Source of the DNA: Histoplasma ohiense
Taxonomy: Eukaryota; Ascomycota; Eurotiomycetes; Onygenales; Ajellomycetaceae
Length of the DNA stretch: 64,000 bases
NCBI GenBank assembly: GCA_017607445.1
Contig: JAEVHH010000003.1
Coordinates: forward strand, 2,108,001-2,172,000
Reading direction: 5' to 3'
Shown in pieces: positions 46,733 to 58,695 of the stretch; position 1 is the first letter of the stretch, and each line of letters begins with the position of its first letter. The position numbers were made by a program, and so were the translations under genes. The notes below the pieces were generated by a model that saw only the letters and a list, made by a program, of their open reading frames with translations, was not told the origin of the DNA and made no database searches.

Positions 46733-49700
46733 TTATTTTTTGTATTTATTATACTCAAATTGAATTTTTTTCCTTTTTTTCCTTTTCTCTGATAAAATTC
46801 TTCTAAAAAGAATGCATTTGATTGAAGTTTGGGTGAGATTTGTGCTTCTAGCATTTTTCAATTTAAGATTTGCACTTCTGACATCTTTTGACTTGAAGTT
46901 TGCACTTTTGGCATTTGAGAGTATGTTGATTTTGTATTTGTCATTCATTTTCTTGTTCAAGAAAGATTTCAAATGTCTGAGTGTTCAATATGTTTTCTTT
47001 CAGTTTTCATGTATCATCACTAGAACCTCAATCTGTTCATCTCACAAGATATTTCAGAGATTTGTTTTTTTGTTGTTGTTTTTCAAGAATTTCTTCAACT
47101 TGATATTCTTTTTCATCATTGACAAGTTTCAGTTCTGATTCTGATAGAGCTTCATTTCTGTGATTGTATGACTTCAATAAAAATACATGGAATACAGAAT
47201 GAATGCTTCTATATGAAGATGGCAGTTCTAGTTTGTACACTTGTTTTTCAATGATATTCAGAATCTTGAAGAGTCCAACATATTTATGATCAAGTTTGCA
47301 AACCAGATGCAGCAATTGGAGATTTTTTGCATTGAGTATGATATAGTCATCTATTTTAAATTATTGAGGTTTATGTTTTGTATTGTAATAGATTTTCTGT
47401 GCTTGTCACATCTTTTGTAGATTCTCAATGAGCTTATGACATGTTTCCTTGATATGTTTCACACAGCTAGCAGCATGTATGGCGACTGGTTGTGATGGTT
47501 TGCTGACATTAATTTTCAAATCAGATTGATATCCCATTAAGGCTTCTGTGGGTGCCATTTCAGTAGAGACATATTGAGAGATATTGTAAACAAACTGCAC
47601 CAGCAGTAGTCAGCATGCTCAGTCATCTTGATGATAGTTGATAAAGCATTGAAGATAATGTTTCAAGATTTGATTTTGTTGTTCTGTTTGATCATCTGTT
47701 TGAGGGTGAAAGGCTGTTGAAAGTTTCCAGCGTGCATCTAGTATATAACAAAAGATGGACCAATAATGACTTGTAAACAGCAAATCTTGATTGAATATAT
47801 GGTTTTTGAATACTCTGTAAATTGTATAGAACTTGGTATAAATGATTTCCACTAGTTCATCAACAGTAATGTTTTTGATGCAAGAAATATAGATTGTAAA
47901 CTTGGTATATATATTCACAATCACTAAAATTGCATTGTAGATTTGATGGAGGAATGTAGAGGCTGATAAGTCTGTAATAAAATTCATAGTAATGGATTCA
48001 AAAGAATTTGATGATAAGAGAATTGTATTCAATTCTCCATATTGTCTGTGCTGTTTTGACTTTACTCTTTGACAAGTATCACAAGTGGATATATAATCTT
48101 TGACATCTCTGACTAGCTCATGTCAATAGTATTTGTTCTGGATGCTGTCTATGAACTTTTTTATATCAAAGTGACTCCTCTGCAGATCATTATGGTTTGC
48201 ACTGATAATTTCATCAATGAGTGTCTTTTGTTGAGGGACATACATGCAATCATCAGCACACAATATATCATTCTCAGAAATTGTTTATAGTATATTTTCA
48301 GCAACAGTCATATCCTTCTCTTTTATCTTCTTTCTTTGCTCAGCAGCAAAAGAATCAATCTTCTGTGCTTTACTCAGAAATGAGATGAAGAATTTGAGCA
48401 TTTCTGTATATGCTGAGTCCTCAAGAATAGCCTTATTGACTGCAATCCAGAGCATATATTGCTCAACACACAACAGAGGGAAAGAGTTTACATGAGAGAT
48501 AGAAGATATCAACATATGAAGCATTTTTCACTCATTAAAAGAAGCATTTTGCTCATTAGAGACTCATGCACAGACTACATCAGAAGAAATATTATTTTGA
48601 AAAGAAGTATCAGCTTTTCAGTCTAGTCTAACTCTATGTTTCAGCTTCTGTTGCAGAGTAGATAATATAGTTTGATCATTATAGACCTCACTGTAGTCTG
48701 TGCAACAACTGAGCTCATCAGCTGAATTCTTTGATTCAGAGTGGTGCAGTAATACAAAATCATAAGCAGATAAAGCTTCCATTCATCTGATCTGACATCT
48801 GTTCAGTTTCTTAGTTGTCATAAAGTACTGCAGATTGATATGATCAGATCAAACTTGAATTGAATACTGACTTCTCTTCAGATAGTGTCTTCAATTTTTA
48901 AATGCTGCTACAATAGCCAAGAGTTCTTTATCATGAGTATCATAATACATTTCCACATCAATCAACTTTCTTGATCAAAAGGCAACTGAATATCAGTGCT
49001 CATCATTCTGCAACTGTGACAGAATAGCAGCAACTGCAAAAGTGAATGCATCAGATTCAATCTGAATACACTGAACTGAGTCAAAATGAGCTAATAGAGA
49101 AGCATATATAAAGCACAATTTGAGCTCATTGAAAGTGCTTTGAGCATCTTCTGTTCACATAAAAGTGGCTTTTCTTTCCCCCTTCTTACTCCCTTTTGTA
49201 AGTTCAAATAATGGGGCTGCAATAGAGGAGAAAGACTTAATAAATCACTGATAGAAATTAGCAAAACTCAAGAAGAATTGAACCTCTTTAATTGATTTAG
49301 ATGTAGATCATTTCACAATAGTGAAGACTCTGTCTGACTTTATCTTAACATCATTTGTATCTATAACAAATCTCAGAAATAAGACTTTGTCCACTTCAAA
49401 TTCACACTTAGAGAGTTTTGCAAATAGATTCACACACTCAAGACATTCTAGCATCTTAATAACATGCACTTTATATTTCTGCTTTGAATTGGAGAATATG
49501 AGAATGTCGTCCAAATAGACAACACAACATATATCCAACAAATCAGACAAGGCATTGTTAATGTATGCTTGGAATGTCACTGAAGCATTAGCTAGTTCAA
49601 ATGACATAACTATATATTCAAAATGTCCATATCTCATTCTAAAGGCTGTCTTCCAATGGTCTTTTGCTGCTATAAATATGCAGTGATAGGCATCTCAAAG

Positions 49701-50620
49701 ATCCAGCTTAGTGAATACCTTGGCTTTTGAAAGTCTATCAAGTAATTCACTTATTAGAGACAGAGGATATCAGTTCTTGATAATGATTCAATTTAATCCT
49801 CAATAGTCTACACAAAGACAGAGTTCATTATCTTTTTTGAGGACAAAGAGAATCAGTGTATCAGCTGAGCTACTGAACAGTTGTATTCACTCTTTATCTA
49901 ATGCATTTTTTAAATATTCTCTTAGAGCAGCTAACTCAGTTTCAGAAAGATTGTATATCAGCATAAATGAAGATTGCACATCAGACTCAAGATCTATGCA
50001 GTGTTTCATTTTTTCTGATCTTTTCACACTTATAGCAGCTTCTTCTGAGAAGATATGTGTGTATGACATGACATAATCAAGTAGACTGATTGATAAGTCT
50101 GAATATGCAGCTGAGAATACATATGAAGCATGCTTTGAGTCTTTTGAACATTCTGTAGATAATACTACAAGCATTTCTACTCTAGCTTCTGTGAGAACTT
50201 CAGCTAAGACATCTTATTCAGAAATAATTTGAGACTGTTGTTCATCTTCAGAGCTTCTAAAGAAGAATTGTTCATCTGATCAATCTATAAGAGGATTTGT
50301 TTGTCTTAATCAAGAAAATTCTAATATAAGATTGTAGTTCTTTATCTTCATTGCATGAAAGGAATGAGATATCTGCTGTGTATTACCCTTGTGATCAGTG
50401 ACAGTAGTTGCAATGTTATACTCTTCAAAGAAGTGCATTATGCATTCATCAATCAACTTGATCATTTTGATTTTGCAGTGAGCAGCTTCTAGATTGTGAT
50501 CCTTTGCTCAAAATTCATTGACACAGTTCACTTCTGATTCAGAGTCTACTAGCACAAGCACTTTTTGCAGACTCTTAGATGTAGCAAGTTTCACTGTGAC
50601 AGTGAAGCTTAAGATGTTTT
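46733..50620 (-). pseudogene. Copy C pol: protease, RT, RNase H, integrase, chromodomain
   Basis: Reading down the minus strand: a protease-like VDSESEVNCVNEF near 50,560 (DSE for DSG), and RT at 50,174-49,308 with an intact YLDD box at 49,517-49,506. RNase H covers about 49,060-48,650. Integrase follows at 48,250-47,400, with NFITDLSAS near 47,980 (Asn for the catalytic Asp) and FHPQTDDQTEQQNQ near 47,700. The chromodomain is at about 47,121-46,950 and a Lys/Arg-rich tail ends near 46,740. Stops are mostly TGA. Confidence 0.8.
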
Positions 50621-50758
50621 TGTATTGACTTTCTGTGTTTATGACTGTCATTGCAAGCTGAATGATGTATCTTAAGTGTTTTTTGAGTTCTTTGAGTTCT
50701 TTGTGTTTTTTGTATTGAATTTCAAGTCAGACTTGGCATTTTTGGATTTGTCTTTGAG

Positions 50759-52003
50759 TCATTTGAAACACAAATCAATGATATGTCCTGGTTGCTTGCA
50801 ATAACAGCAATATTTTGATTGAGTGAAGTCATTGAACTTTGTAGTGTCATTCCATCTGTGTTTGTTTTGTGATCTATTATCAGCATTATTTCTGTTGTTA
50901 AAGCTTTGAGTGGGGTTTTTGAAATTTGACTTCTCTTTAAGCTTCTTCCATCTCTCTGACAGATTCGATTCTGTCATTGCAAGTTTATGTAGAGTGGCAT
51001 CATAGCTTAACTCTTCCAATTTGGTTGCATATTTGTCAAATTCTCAGCAAATGGAAGGTAGAACTTTCATATAGAGATGTGATTTCCAATGATATTCACT
51101 ATAAGAATGTCACAGATGCTCTTCAATTGATTGTAAGTATGAAGTAAATTATTGAACTGTCTGATCTTCTTGTTGCTCTGTTTTTCAGTACTGTCTATCA
51201 GCATCTCAGAAACTTCTATCTGGATTGATGACTTGATATTACATTCAACTAACAAATTCTTCCCATGGTGGCAAAGTCTGCATATCATGTGTATGTTGAT
51301 ACCAATGTTGTTGCATCTCAACATTGAAATGAGTAACAGCTTTGATGATCTTTCGATGATTGTGTTCATTGTAGTAATCAAGATCACTGGTATGAAAAGT
51401 AATAGCAGCTGTAACAAAGTTTTTGAATTCTTTCATGCTTTGATCTCAGAACTTTTCCACATCTCTTCAAGAAGAATGATCACTCATACTGAAATCTTGA
51501 AGTTCTAATTGCCAAAGTGATACTCAACTACATCTCCCACTGACAGTAGTCACAGCATTTTTCACTAAGATGTTGAGTGCTTGTAGTGTGGCTTCTGATG
51601 ATCTGAGAATACTTGTGGTATTATCACAGTTATCATTCACACTAGTTGCATCTCTACTGTGGTTCAGATGCACTTCTAGTGTATTTCAGATAGCTGAAAT
51701 TGTTTCATTCAATTCTTGTAGTAAAGTGTCACACTGCTGTTGAAGTTCTCACAATTCTTTCTCAATCTGTAATTTTTTGATTCTTCTGACCACAGCTATC
51801 TTCTCAGTCTCAATTGCACTGAGATCTTCAGAAGAGATATCCCCTTCTGAACTATGTTCAGAGTCCAATTTCATAGAGAAAGATGATGCTTGTTGCACAC
51901 TTTCAGTGACAGAAGTGTGTGTTTCACAGTTTTCTTTCATGATGTTTGCTGCTTCAGATTCAGTGGTAGCACAAGTACAGTGGATGCTGTGGGTAGAGAT
52001 CAT
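50759..52003 (-). pseudogene. Copy C gag
   Basis: The frame starts at ATG 52,003 (MISTHSIHC), soon after the primer site. An acidic/coiled N-terminal part is followed by a capsid-like stretch (LPPWEEFVS near 51,245) and a zinc knuckle CCYCKQPGHIIDLC near 50,800-50,760 that fits CX2CX4HX4C. Several TGA and TAG codons interrupt it. Confidence 0.75.
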
Positions 52004-52050
52004 GACTATTACTCAACAGATCATCTCTTGAAGATTGAGCAATTAGAAAC

Positions 52051-52316
52051 TGTGAGATGTAGTGACAGTGTGAAGAGTAACAGTAGAAGATAGTTTATAG
52101 TGTAGCAGAGATAATAGTAATATATTGTAGAGTAATATAGTATAGTAGTGTAATGTAGTGTAGCTAATCGCTAAGAAAGAAAAGAAAGAGAAAGAAGATG
52201 TGCGAAATACATACATCGATATATATATATATATAGAAATAGTGGTAGCGAGAGTATAATGGAAAGAGGTAAGAATAAGCGAAGATAATAAGGAAATAAT
52301 AAACGAGTGCATTACA
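52051..52316 (-). repeat. Copy C 5' LTR
   Basis: 266 bp. In LTR orientation the transcript-start 9-mer is AGCGATTAG. The adjoining primer site (52,046-52,038) is CTAATTGCT, which pairs fully with the AGCAATTAG of the 3' LTR and with one wobble to its own. CpGs are kept at five or more sites. Confidence 0.9.
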
Positions 52317-53612
52317 AGTATACAGACAACAGATCTGAAACTCTTCAATTTCATCTCACAGATGAACTTTGACAGCAGCTCATCAAGTAACTTCTTATAC
52401 TAGAATATCAACATCAGTGATACAGTTGATGTTATAGAAACAATCAGTAGAAAAATCATTCTCTGCAGATTTTCTGAGCAAATACAGTCAGAGTGATTTT
52501 CTGTCACACAGCAGCTCTACAACTTACTTTCAAACAGAGCTGTAAAGTGATCTGTATACAGAAATCTTACATACACTCTGACATCAAGACTTCTAATCAC
52601 TCAGCATATAAGTGCTTTGTGCTTATAGACTGCTGAAATGACACTAATCTGAAGCAGTGAGAGAAGAAGAGGCTCTGAGTCATGACATATATATACAAAA
52701 ATTCAAAGATAAGAGCACAGCAATATCAATCTATACAAAACAGAAATCTATTGTGAATCAGTATTAATGATTATCACATTCTCAATGTGTACAGACAGTC
52801 TGAGACAGACACAGTCATGAATTATCTGATCAATTTGAGCTCATCAGTCTGCTATCTGATAGATGAGGATTTTAATGTATGATATGATGTCTTTGAATCA
52901 GAGACAGTGAATCTGCACTGAGAAGAAAAGCTTGTTCAGTGAATCAGTGAATACAGAATAGATTTTATAAGAGAGATAGATATTTCAACTCATACAGCAG
53001 ACTATATAATTGATCTCATCTTCTTCAATATGATCTTTGCTTTCACTTCAGTGTGTCAAGATTTACACTGCAGCTCAGATCATCAGTCTATAATTACTAT
53101 ACTATCAACAACATCTCAAATGCAGCAGAGCAGTGCTCAGATCAAGATCACAGACTCTCAGCTGAAACTCTTTATAGATTTTATCAGAGATTTTATAATA
53201 GATATATCTTACTCAGATAGAGTTGAGAGTGCAGTATAGTTTGATGATCTGATTCAGTACTTCACTCAGAATCTTCTGACTGCAGCTCAGACAGTCAGTA
53301 AGTCAATGCAATAAAAACAGACTACAGCTCTCTAGTGAACAGCAGACTGCTGAAGAGCATATTGAGAGCTCATCACTCATCAGACAGAGATCATGAAGCA
53401 TCAATTCAAGAACATAGTGTGCAAGATCAAGTATGTATATTGAAGATAGATGATCAATGAAATCAGAGATGACAGAGATCTGTATCAGATGATAGTATGA
53501 TATAAGCTGAAACTCAACCTCAGAGTACTCTCTCTGATGATTGAGAATCAGATCATAGAAGAGACAGCTGTCAAAGCTGAGATATTTCAATAAATCAATC
53601 TGAAGTGATACT
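52317..53612 (+). mobile_element. LINE copy 2, right part (endonuclease region)
   Basis: It resumes LINE copy 2 after copy C with ACAGACAACAGATCTGAAAC and covers the end of ORF1 and the endonuclease half of ORF2 (DLHCSSDHQSI near 53,060). It stops at about 53,612, equivalent to about 28,790 in copy 1, where R1 copy 3 begins. The RT part is absent. Confidence 0.8.
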
Positions 53613-53870
53613 AGACTGACCGTGTGACCGTGCATGGAACTATGATCAATTTTAGTGTTGATTCCATTCTCATATATTTTGGTTCTGGTCTCATATATTG
53701 TTTTTCAAATCAGTCACTTTACACTGTTTGTATTATAGCTCTGATTTCATTTCACTGTTTATGAGAAATATTTAGATTCTGAATACTGTTCTTACCTTGA
53801 TTTCTGAGTCACAGTTCTGTTTGGTTCCATTTTACAAAACAGAATCAAACAGAACTATGACTTACTTATA
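53613..53870 (+). repeat. R1 copy 3
   Basis: It begins AGACTGACCGTGTGACC, the same end as the inverted right end of copy 1 and the 35,588 unit. It carries AATCAGTCACTTTACACTG and the diverged hairpin at about 53,815-53,860. The left neighbour is a truncated LINE. The right boundary is not sharp. Confidence 0.6.
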
Positions 53871-54149
53871 ATTACATAATACATAGATCTTTATACTGGA
53901 TGGTAGCTAATTATAATGTGAGTGTTATCAAATATCATTATCTTTTTGATGTCACAACAGAAATATCATTATATGCCTGTAAGCATTTTGAAAATTAAAA
54001 AACAAAAACAAAAACAACAACTGAGAATATTATAAAAAAAAAAAAACAAAAATCTCCAGCAAAAAAAAAAATAATGAAAAAAATAAAAATAAAAATAAAA
54101 CAAAACTCATTTGTTCAATCTATAATTGTCAAAAAAATTACTATTCAAT
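53871..54149. other. A-rich low-complexity DNA
   Basis: Dominated by runs of A with interspersed C (53,995-54,110). It includes one copy of the GTGTTATCAAATATCATTATC motif at 53,920-53,942. No gene is seen. Confidence 0.5.
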
Positions 54150-54715
54150 TCTTCAGCAATCTCCATCATCAATCTAATATCTCTCACAGTGAGAATCATC
54201 TATCTACAATGAATCATAATCTTAAGATCATCTATAAAATGATTAGTGAGATATTGTTACATCTGTTTTCACATGATATCATACACTCAAAAAGTGTGAC
54301 CAACATTGTCTTCATGACAATTTGAAGAGTATTGAGAGCAGAATACTGAAAGTGATACTTCTTCTCATTAATCTTCTGAACAAGATGTGCAAACACAGTC
54401 TTAAGAAAAATGAGATTCTCAGATTTCTGATAATAATGAATCTCATGAATAGCTTCTACTTTCATATCAGTATCTAGTGTTATCAAAAAATATTACTTTG
54501 AATTTCATACTCTGCTTATTCACTTTTTTCATACAAGGGTGGGGGTTGTGTATCTTTCACACAGCACAGTGAGCATTGAGATGCTGCTTGTGATGATGAG
54601 CTCAGACTGCTTCTCACTCCACCACTTGCTGCTCATATGCTGCTTTGTGGAAAGCAGCAGTTGTTGACATTGCTCTCTGATGAGAGATATCTTTATCACA
54701 GACCATTTTTTTCAT
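54150..54715 (-). pseudogene. Degraded histone H3/CenH3-like gene
   Basis: The minus-strand frame at 54,486-54,232 contains AIHEIHYYQKSENL, then FAHLVQKI, then HFQYSALNTLQ and LVTLFE. These align without gaps in the first helix to the H3 pattern ALREIRRYQKSTELL...F.RLVREI, and then FQSSA..ALQ and LV.LFE. A one-base shift later gives YHVKTDVTI, matching IHAKRVTI of the next loop. His and Tyr stand where H3 has Arg, as CpG decay (CGC to CAC) would give. Upstream, an ATG at 54,715 after a CT-rich leader opens a tail with His/Lys clusters and TGA at likely Arg codons, plausibly the basic N-terminal tail. Ala in the FAHLV position is more CenH3-like, whereas Phe in HFQ is H3-like. Not functional. 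Confidence 0.65.
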
Positions 54716-55371
54716 TGAGAGAGAAGGAGGAATTGAGAAGCAAGAGGGAAGGAATCAGAGAGCAAGAGAGAAGAAATTGAAGAGTAAGAGAGAATGAATG
54801 CAGAGAATAGATGTGTAGATTTCAGAGGGGGAAGAACAGAGACTTGTGATGATGAATTTACTAGATAGAATCAATTAATCAATCAGTATTCATTCACAGA
54901 AAACATTGAGATATTCATATTGCTTTTAATAGTTAACATACTGCTGCAGAATTATGATGGGTTAGAGAGAGAAGAGAGAAAGAACAAAGAAAAAGAAAAA
55001 CATATGTGAATGTTAAACTGAAAGATTGTATATTCAAATAATCTCTATAGCAACAAAGAAACATCTCATCTGCATTCAGTCATAATATAACTTGCAGAGT
55101 GCATACAGCATGTGATATCAACAAATAATACAAAAATGCAAACAGTGTTGCTATGAGATATGTAATTTCTTATAATATATAGAAGTAGATTTTTTTTCTT
55201 CTTGAATTCTTTGATATATCTCTGTTCTTTCCATCACATTTCTGCGCGGATAGTAACTTATAAAAAGAATATATTATTTTCTCTAGAAATCTTCATCATT
55301 ATAATTAGAATGTGTTTCTCTCTCTCTCTTCTGCTGAAAATATATCTGTTCTTCTCTTCAAGAAGCATTTG
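54716..55371. other. Leader region and AT-rich DNA, no gene recognised
   Basis: 54,716-54,800 is purine-rich on the plus strand (repeats of GAGAGAAGAAATTGAAGAG type), so CT-rich upstream of the minus-strand H3-like frame. The remainder to 55,371 is AT-rich with no recognisable frame and lies between two divergent genes, so it may hold both promoters. Confidence 0.4.
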
Positions 55372-56130
55372 ATGGCTCTGTGTATCATCAAAACACACAA
55401 ACACTGTCATCATCTTGAGAGAGAAGAGAAAGAATTCTTCAAGTGTGAAGAGACTGACTGCAAGACACACTATATTGTCTTGAAAAAACTCTGTAATGAA
55501 GTAGATTGATAACAATTTTGAGTAACACTTCTGCTGAAATTTAACTAATATTATGAAAGAAATGATGCTGATGACTCAATATATGAGAAGTTGGAGAAGG
55601 AAGCAGTGGAGTTGCTCATACAGCAGCACTGAAATCAGAAGCACTCACAGAAATGATTTGAGATTAAGATGAAGAGAGAGAGAGCTGAGAAGATAACAGC
55701 TGTGAAAAAGCACTGTCAGAAGAAGATTGAAGATGTATTTGTTCACAAAGCAAACAAGTTCAAACTGATAGATTGTATTTTGAATATATTCATTGATAAT
55801 ACTTTTTGATAATGATTCTGTTGTCTAATTGATTAGCAGGCTTCTGAAGAGAATCAGAGCATTGAGATCTTGTTTAGATCTTGTATACACTCAATGATTC
55901 AGAATATTGAGAAGACAGCATTGCTTTCTGAGCATATTAATTTGCTTGCTGCAGAGATAGAATCTGAGGCAGCAGATCAGAAAATGCAGAACTTTGAAGC
56001 TCAAGTAAATTTGATGAAAAGAGAGAAGAGTTCTTTCTCATCTGAGAAGATAGCTGAGAAGGGTTTTGAGATGATTGTTTTCTTGAATGAGAAGAAGAAG
56101 AAGAGAGAGAAGAAGAAAGAGAAGAATTGA
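55372..56130 (+). pseudogene. Unknown Cys/His and coiled-coil ORF beside hAT copy 2
   Basis: Three coding blocks are separated by AT-rich intron-like gaps: about 55,501-55,559 with TTAACTAAT, and 55,775-55,839 with CTAATTG and TTAGCAG. Block 1 (MALCIIKTHKHCHHLE, FFKCEETDCKTH) is rich in Cys and His, possibly zinc-binding. Block 2 is charged (MKRERAEKITAVKKHCQKK) with TGA codons at likely Trp. Block 3 (CIHSMIQNIEKTALLSEHIN) is helical and ends in Lys/Glu repeats. The phases do not join perfectly, so decay or mis-set borders are likely. A partial inverted copy lies at 41,910-41,552. I recognise no family. Confidence 0.45.
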
Positions 56131-56154
56131 ATTGTGAAGAATGAAGAGAAAGAG

Positions 56155-56260
56155 AAAGAGAAGAAGAAGAAGAAGAAGAAGAAGAAGAAGAAAAAAGTCA
56201 AAGAAAAAGAGAAAATGATTTAAGAAAAAAATTTTTTTTTTATATATTTGTTTTTTAATA
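56155..56260. repeat. (GAA)n and poly-T simple repeats
   Basis: A run of AGA/GAA triplets at about 56,158-56,195 follows the coiled-coil ORF, then A- and T-runs at 56,225-56,260. The inverted counterpart lies at about 41,455-41,550. It produces long Lys or Phe frames of no meaning. Confidence 0.7.
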
Positions 56261-56740
56261 TTTTTGTTAAATTAATTGTATTATTATCTGTCAGAGATTA
56301 TAAATTTTTTATTTGATATTTTATGTTATGCAATTCTTTGTTGTGAGAATATATTATTGTAGTGATATTATGCTCATGATATATATATATATATATGTGT
56401 ATGTATACTGTAAGGTGTGTGTGACTTTACATATAGTATCAGTAAACAATGAAAGGTGATAAATTCATACTGTGGAATTGTGATATATTAGAGATAGATA
56501 ATATATCTAATGAATCAACTTTTCAATACTTATAAACCTTAATAATATCTTTAATATTTTAATTATCATTCTTTTCTATTTTATCATAATTTTGTTGTTG
56601 TTTATAAATATATTCTACTAGTGTTCTAACCAATTAGAGTGGGTTAATGAAAAGGGAGTAAAAAAAAACTCAACAAATTTCTTAACTTTATTATCCTCAG
56701 AATTCATTCCACACATAATTTCTCATCATTTATATTCATC

Positions 56741-58385
56741 ATGGCAACTTCAGTAATTGCTGAATCAGGGAATTCATCACCTTCTTTAATGAAGATTCAA
56801 GATCTTATAGAAACAAAAGTGAATCAAACAATTTATGTTATTTACAAGTTCTTACAAGATGAGCTCTTTCAAGCCTGATGAATGCACACTTTCTTTTTTC
56901 TTGATAATGAATAACAATGCAATCTATGGAAAAGTCAGTATAGACAATGAGAAGATCTATGGAAAAACTTTCAACAAGTTACTGTGAAGATCATTGAAGA
57001 GTCATTTCTCTGCTGTAATCATTGCAACTTCATACAAAAACATCCATTCTGAAGTGGACATGGATCAGAAGAAATCACACAACATTTGAAATCTGCTGAT
57101 TGTCTACAGCTTAGAGGAAAACATCAGAATATTCTTCATGAACTGATACTTATATCATCTACTCTCATTAATGATAATGATATTTGGTAACACTTATGTA
57201 CTATTTTGCAGGAAAACATGTGAAAACAACAATGAACTGATGTCAATCTTTCAATTTCAATTCTTTCATCAGACAACTTTTGAGAACAACTTCTATATCT
57301 ATATATATTCTTGAATCTTTCACTGTGTGCTGTTGAAAACTCAGAATTTTGAACTTTACTTCAAATGCTTAATTCATATATTCAAATTCCTCATCAATCC
57401 AGTCTCCACTTTTCTCTGAATACACATTACAACAATGATATGTGACAACTTGAACTTCTGTTGAAGAAACAACAGAAGATATCACTGACAGTGAATGTAT
57501 GAACAAACATCAACAATCTATCCTTTTTGAGTGCAGTTTGTTATTTTATTGATGAGGATTGGAATTATAAAGAGAAATTGATTGACTTTGAACAATTGAA
57601 GAGCAGTCATACAGATGAATATATGACTGATATTTTCATGACAATCATTAAAAATGATTACTGAGATATTTTATCAGATCTTCTCACAATCACAACAGAC
57701 AATGCAGCAAACAACTTGATTATAATGCAGAGTCTGAAATAAAAACTGGTATTGTATAGATGAAATGATAAATGTGGATATATTCTCTGTATTGCATATA
57801 TTATTCAGCTTGTTGTTCAAGCATTGATTAAAGATCTAGATATTGAATCTGAAAACACAGAACTGATCAGTTGTTTTGATGAGAATGATGTTGAAATTGT
57901 TACTCACATCACATTCTCATCAACTCTTTGCAAGGTAATGATATTTGATAATGCTTCAGTGAAAATTGATCAATTTGCTAACTATCTCATTATCTTTTTT
58001 AGATTTATCACATTGCCAATGCAATCAGTACTTCTCTCAAACAACAACAATGATTCCATAATACTCAAGCCACACACAGCTCAGTTCCTCCTCTTAATAT
58101 GATACAAGATATTTGAATATGATGAAGTTCTATCTATAAAATAACAGTTCAAACACTTTGATTAAAAGATGCTGTGAATCATTGAGTTCAGAATTCTGAG
58201 TGAGAGAAGATTCATGCTCTGAAAGTTTCTGATACAGAGTGGACACAGTTAAAATATGTTGTTGAACTGTTGTTTATCTTTTACAAAACAACAAAGGCTG
58301 TGTCTATTACAGTAATATCAATGATGCAAGCTTCTTGATGGATATACAACAGTTTATTTACTTATTTGAAAACTCAGATGATTCA
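56741..58385 (+). pseudogene. hAT transposase copy 2, cut by Gypsy copy D
   Basis: Starts MATSVIAESGNSSPS at ATG 56,741. A BED-like zinc region (CCNHCNF...HLKSADC) lies near 57,010-57,110. The hAT core reads LTVNVWTNINNLSFLSAVCYFIDEDWNYK (about 57,490-57,575), then LTITTDNAANN and AYIIQLVVQALI. A predicted 68-nt intron (57,935-58,002) has GTAATG, a GCTAAC branch site and TTTTTTAG. The frame is cut at 58,385 by the family-1 LTR; the missing end corresponds to 36,084-36,868 of copy 1. Mostly TGA stops. Confidence 0.75.
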
Positions 58386-58648
58386 TGTAATGCACTCGTT
58401 TATTATTTCCTTATTATCTTCGCTTATTCTTACCTCTTTCCATTATACTCTTGCTACTGCTATTTCTATATGTATATATATATCGATGTATGTATTTCGC
58501 ACATCTTCTTTCTCTTTCTTTTCTTTCTTAGTGATTAGCTACACCACATTACACTACTATACTACACTCTACAATATATTACTATTATCTCTGCTACACT
58601 ATAAACTATCTTCTACTGTTACTCTTCACACTGTCACTACATCTCACA
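58386..58648 (+). repeat. Copy D 5' LTR
   Basis: 263 bp, TGTAATGCACTCG to ATCTCACA. It keeps CpG at CACTCG, TTCGC, ATCGAT and TTTCGC. The primer site CTAATCACT starts at 58,653. Confidence 0.9.
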
Positions 58649-58695
58649 GTTTCTAATCACTTAATCTTTGAGAGATGATTTATTGAGTAATAGTT

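Larger units (their letters stand above)
44861..52316 (-). mobile_element. Complete family-1 Gypsy chromovirus, copy C
   Basis: 7,456 bp with LTRs of 266 bp at both ends, flanked by AGTAT (44,856-44,860 and 52,317-52,321). It inserted into LINE copy 2 in reverse. It is the only unbroken family-1 copy in the window and the best guide to the family: gag, protease, RT, RNase H, integrase, chromodomain, then a 1.6-kb spacer with an antisense ORF. LTRs keep CpGs. TGA and other stops disable the genes. Confidence 0.9.

Noticed and set aside
56001..56201. Minus-strand ORF rich in Phe
   Set aside because: It is the reverse of a (GAA)n simple repeat.
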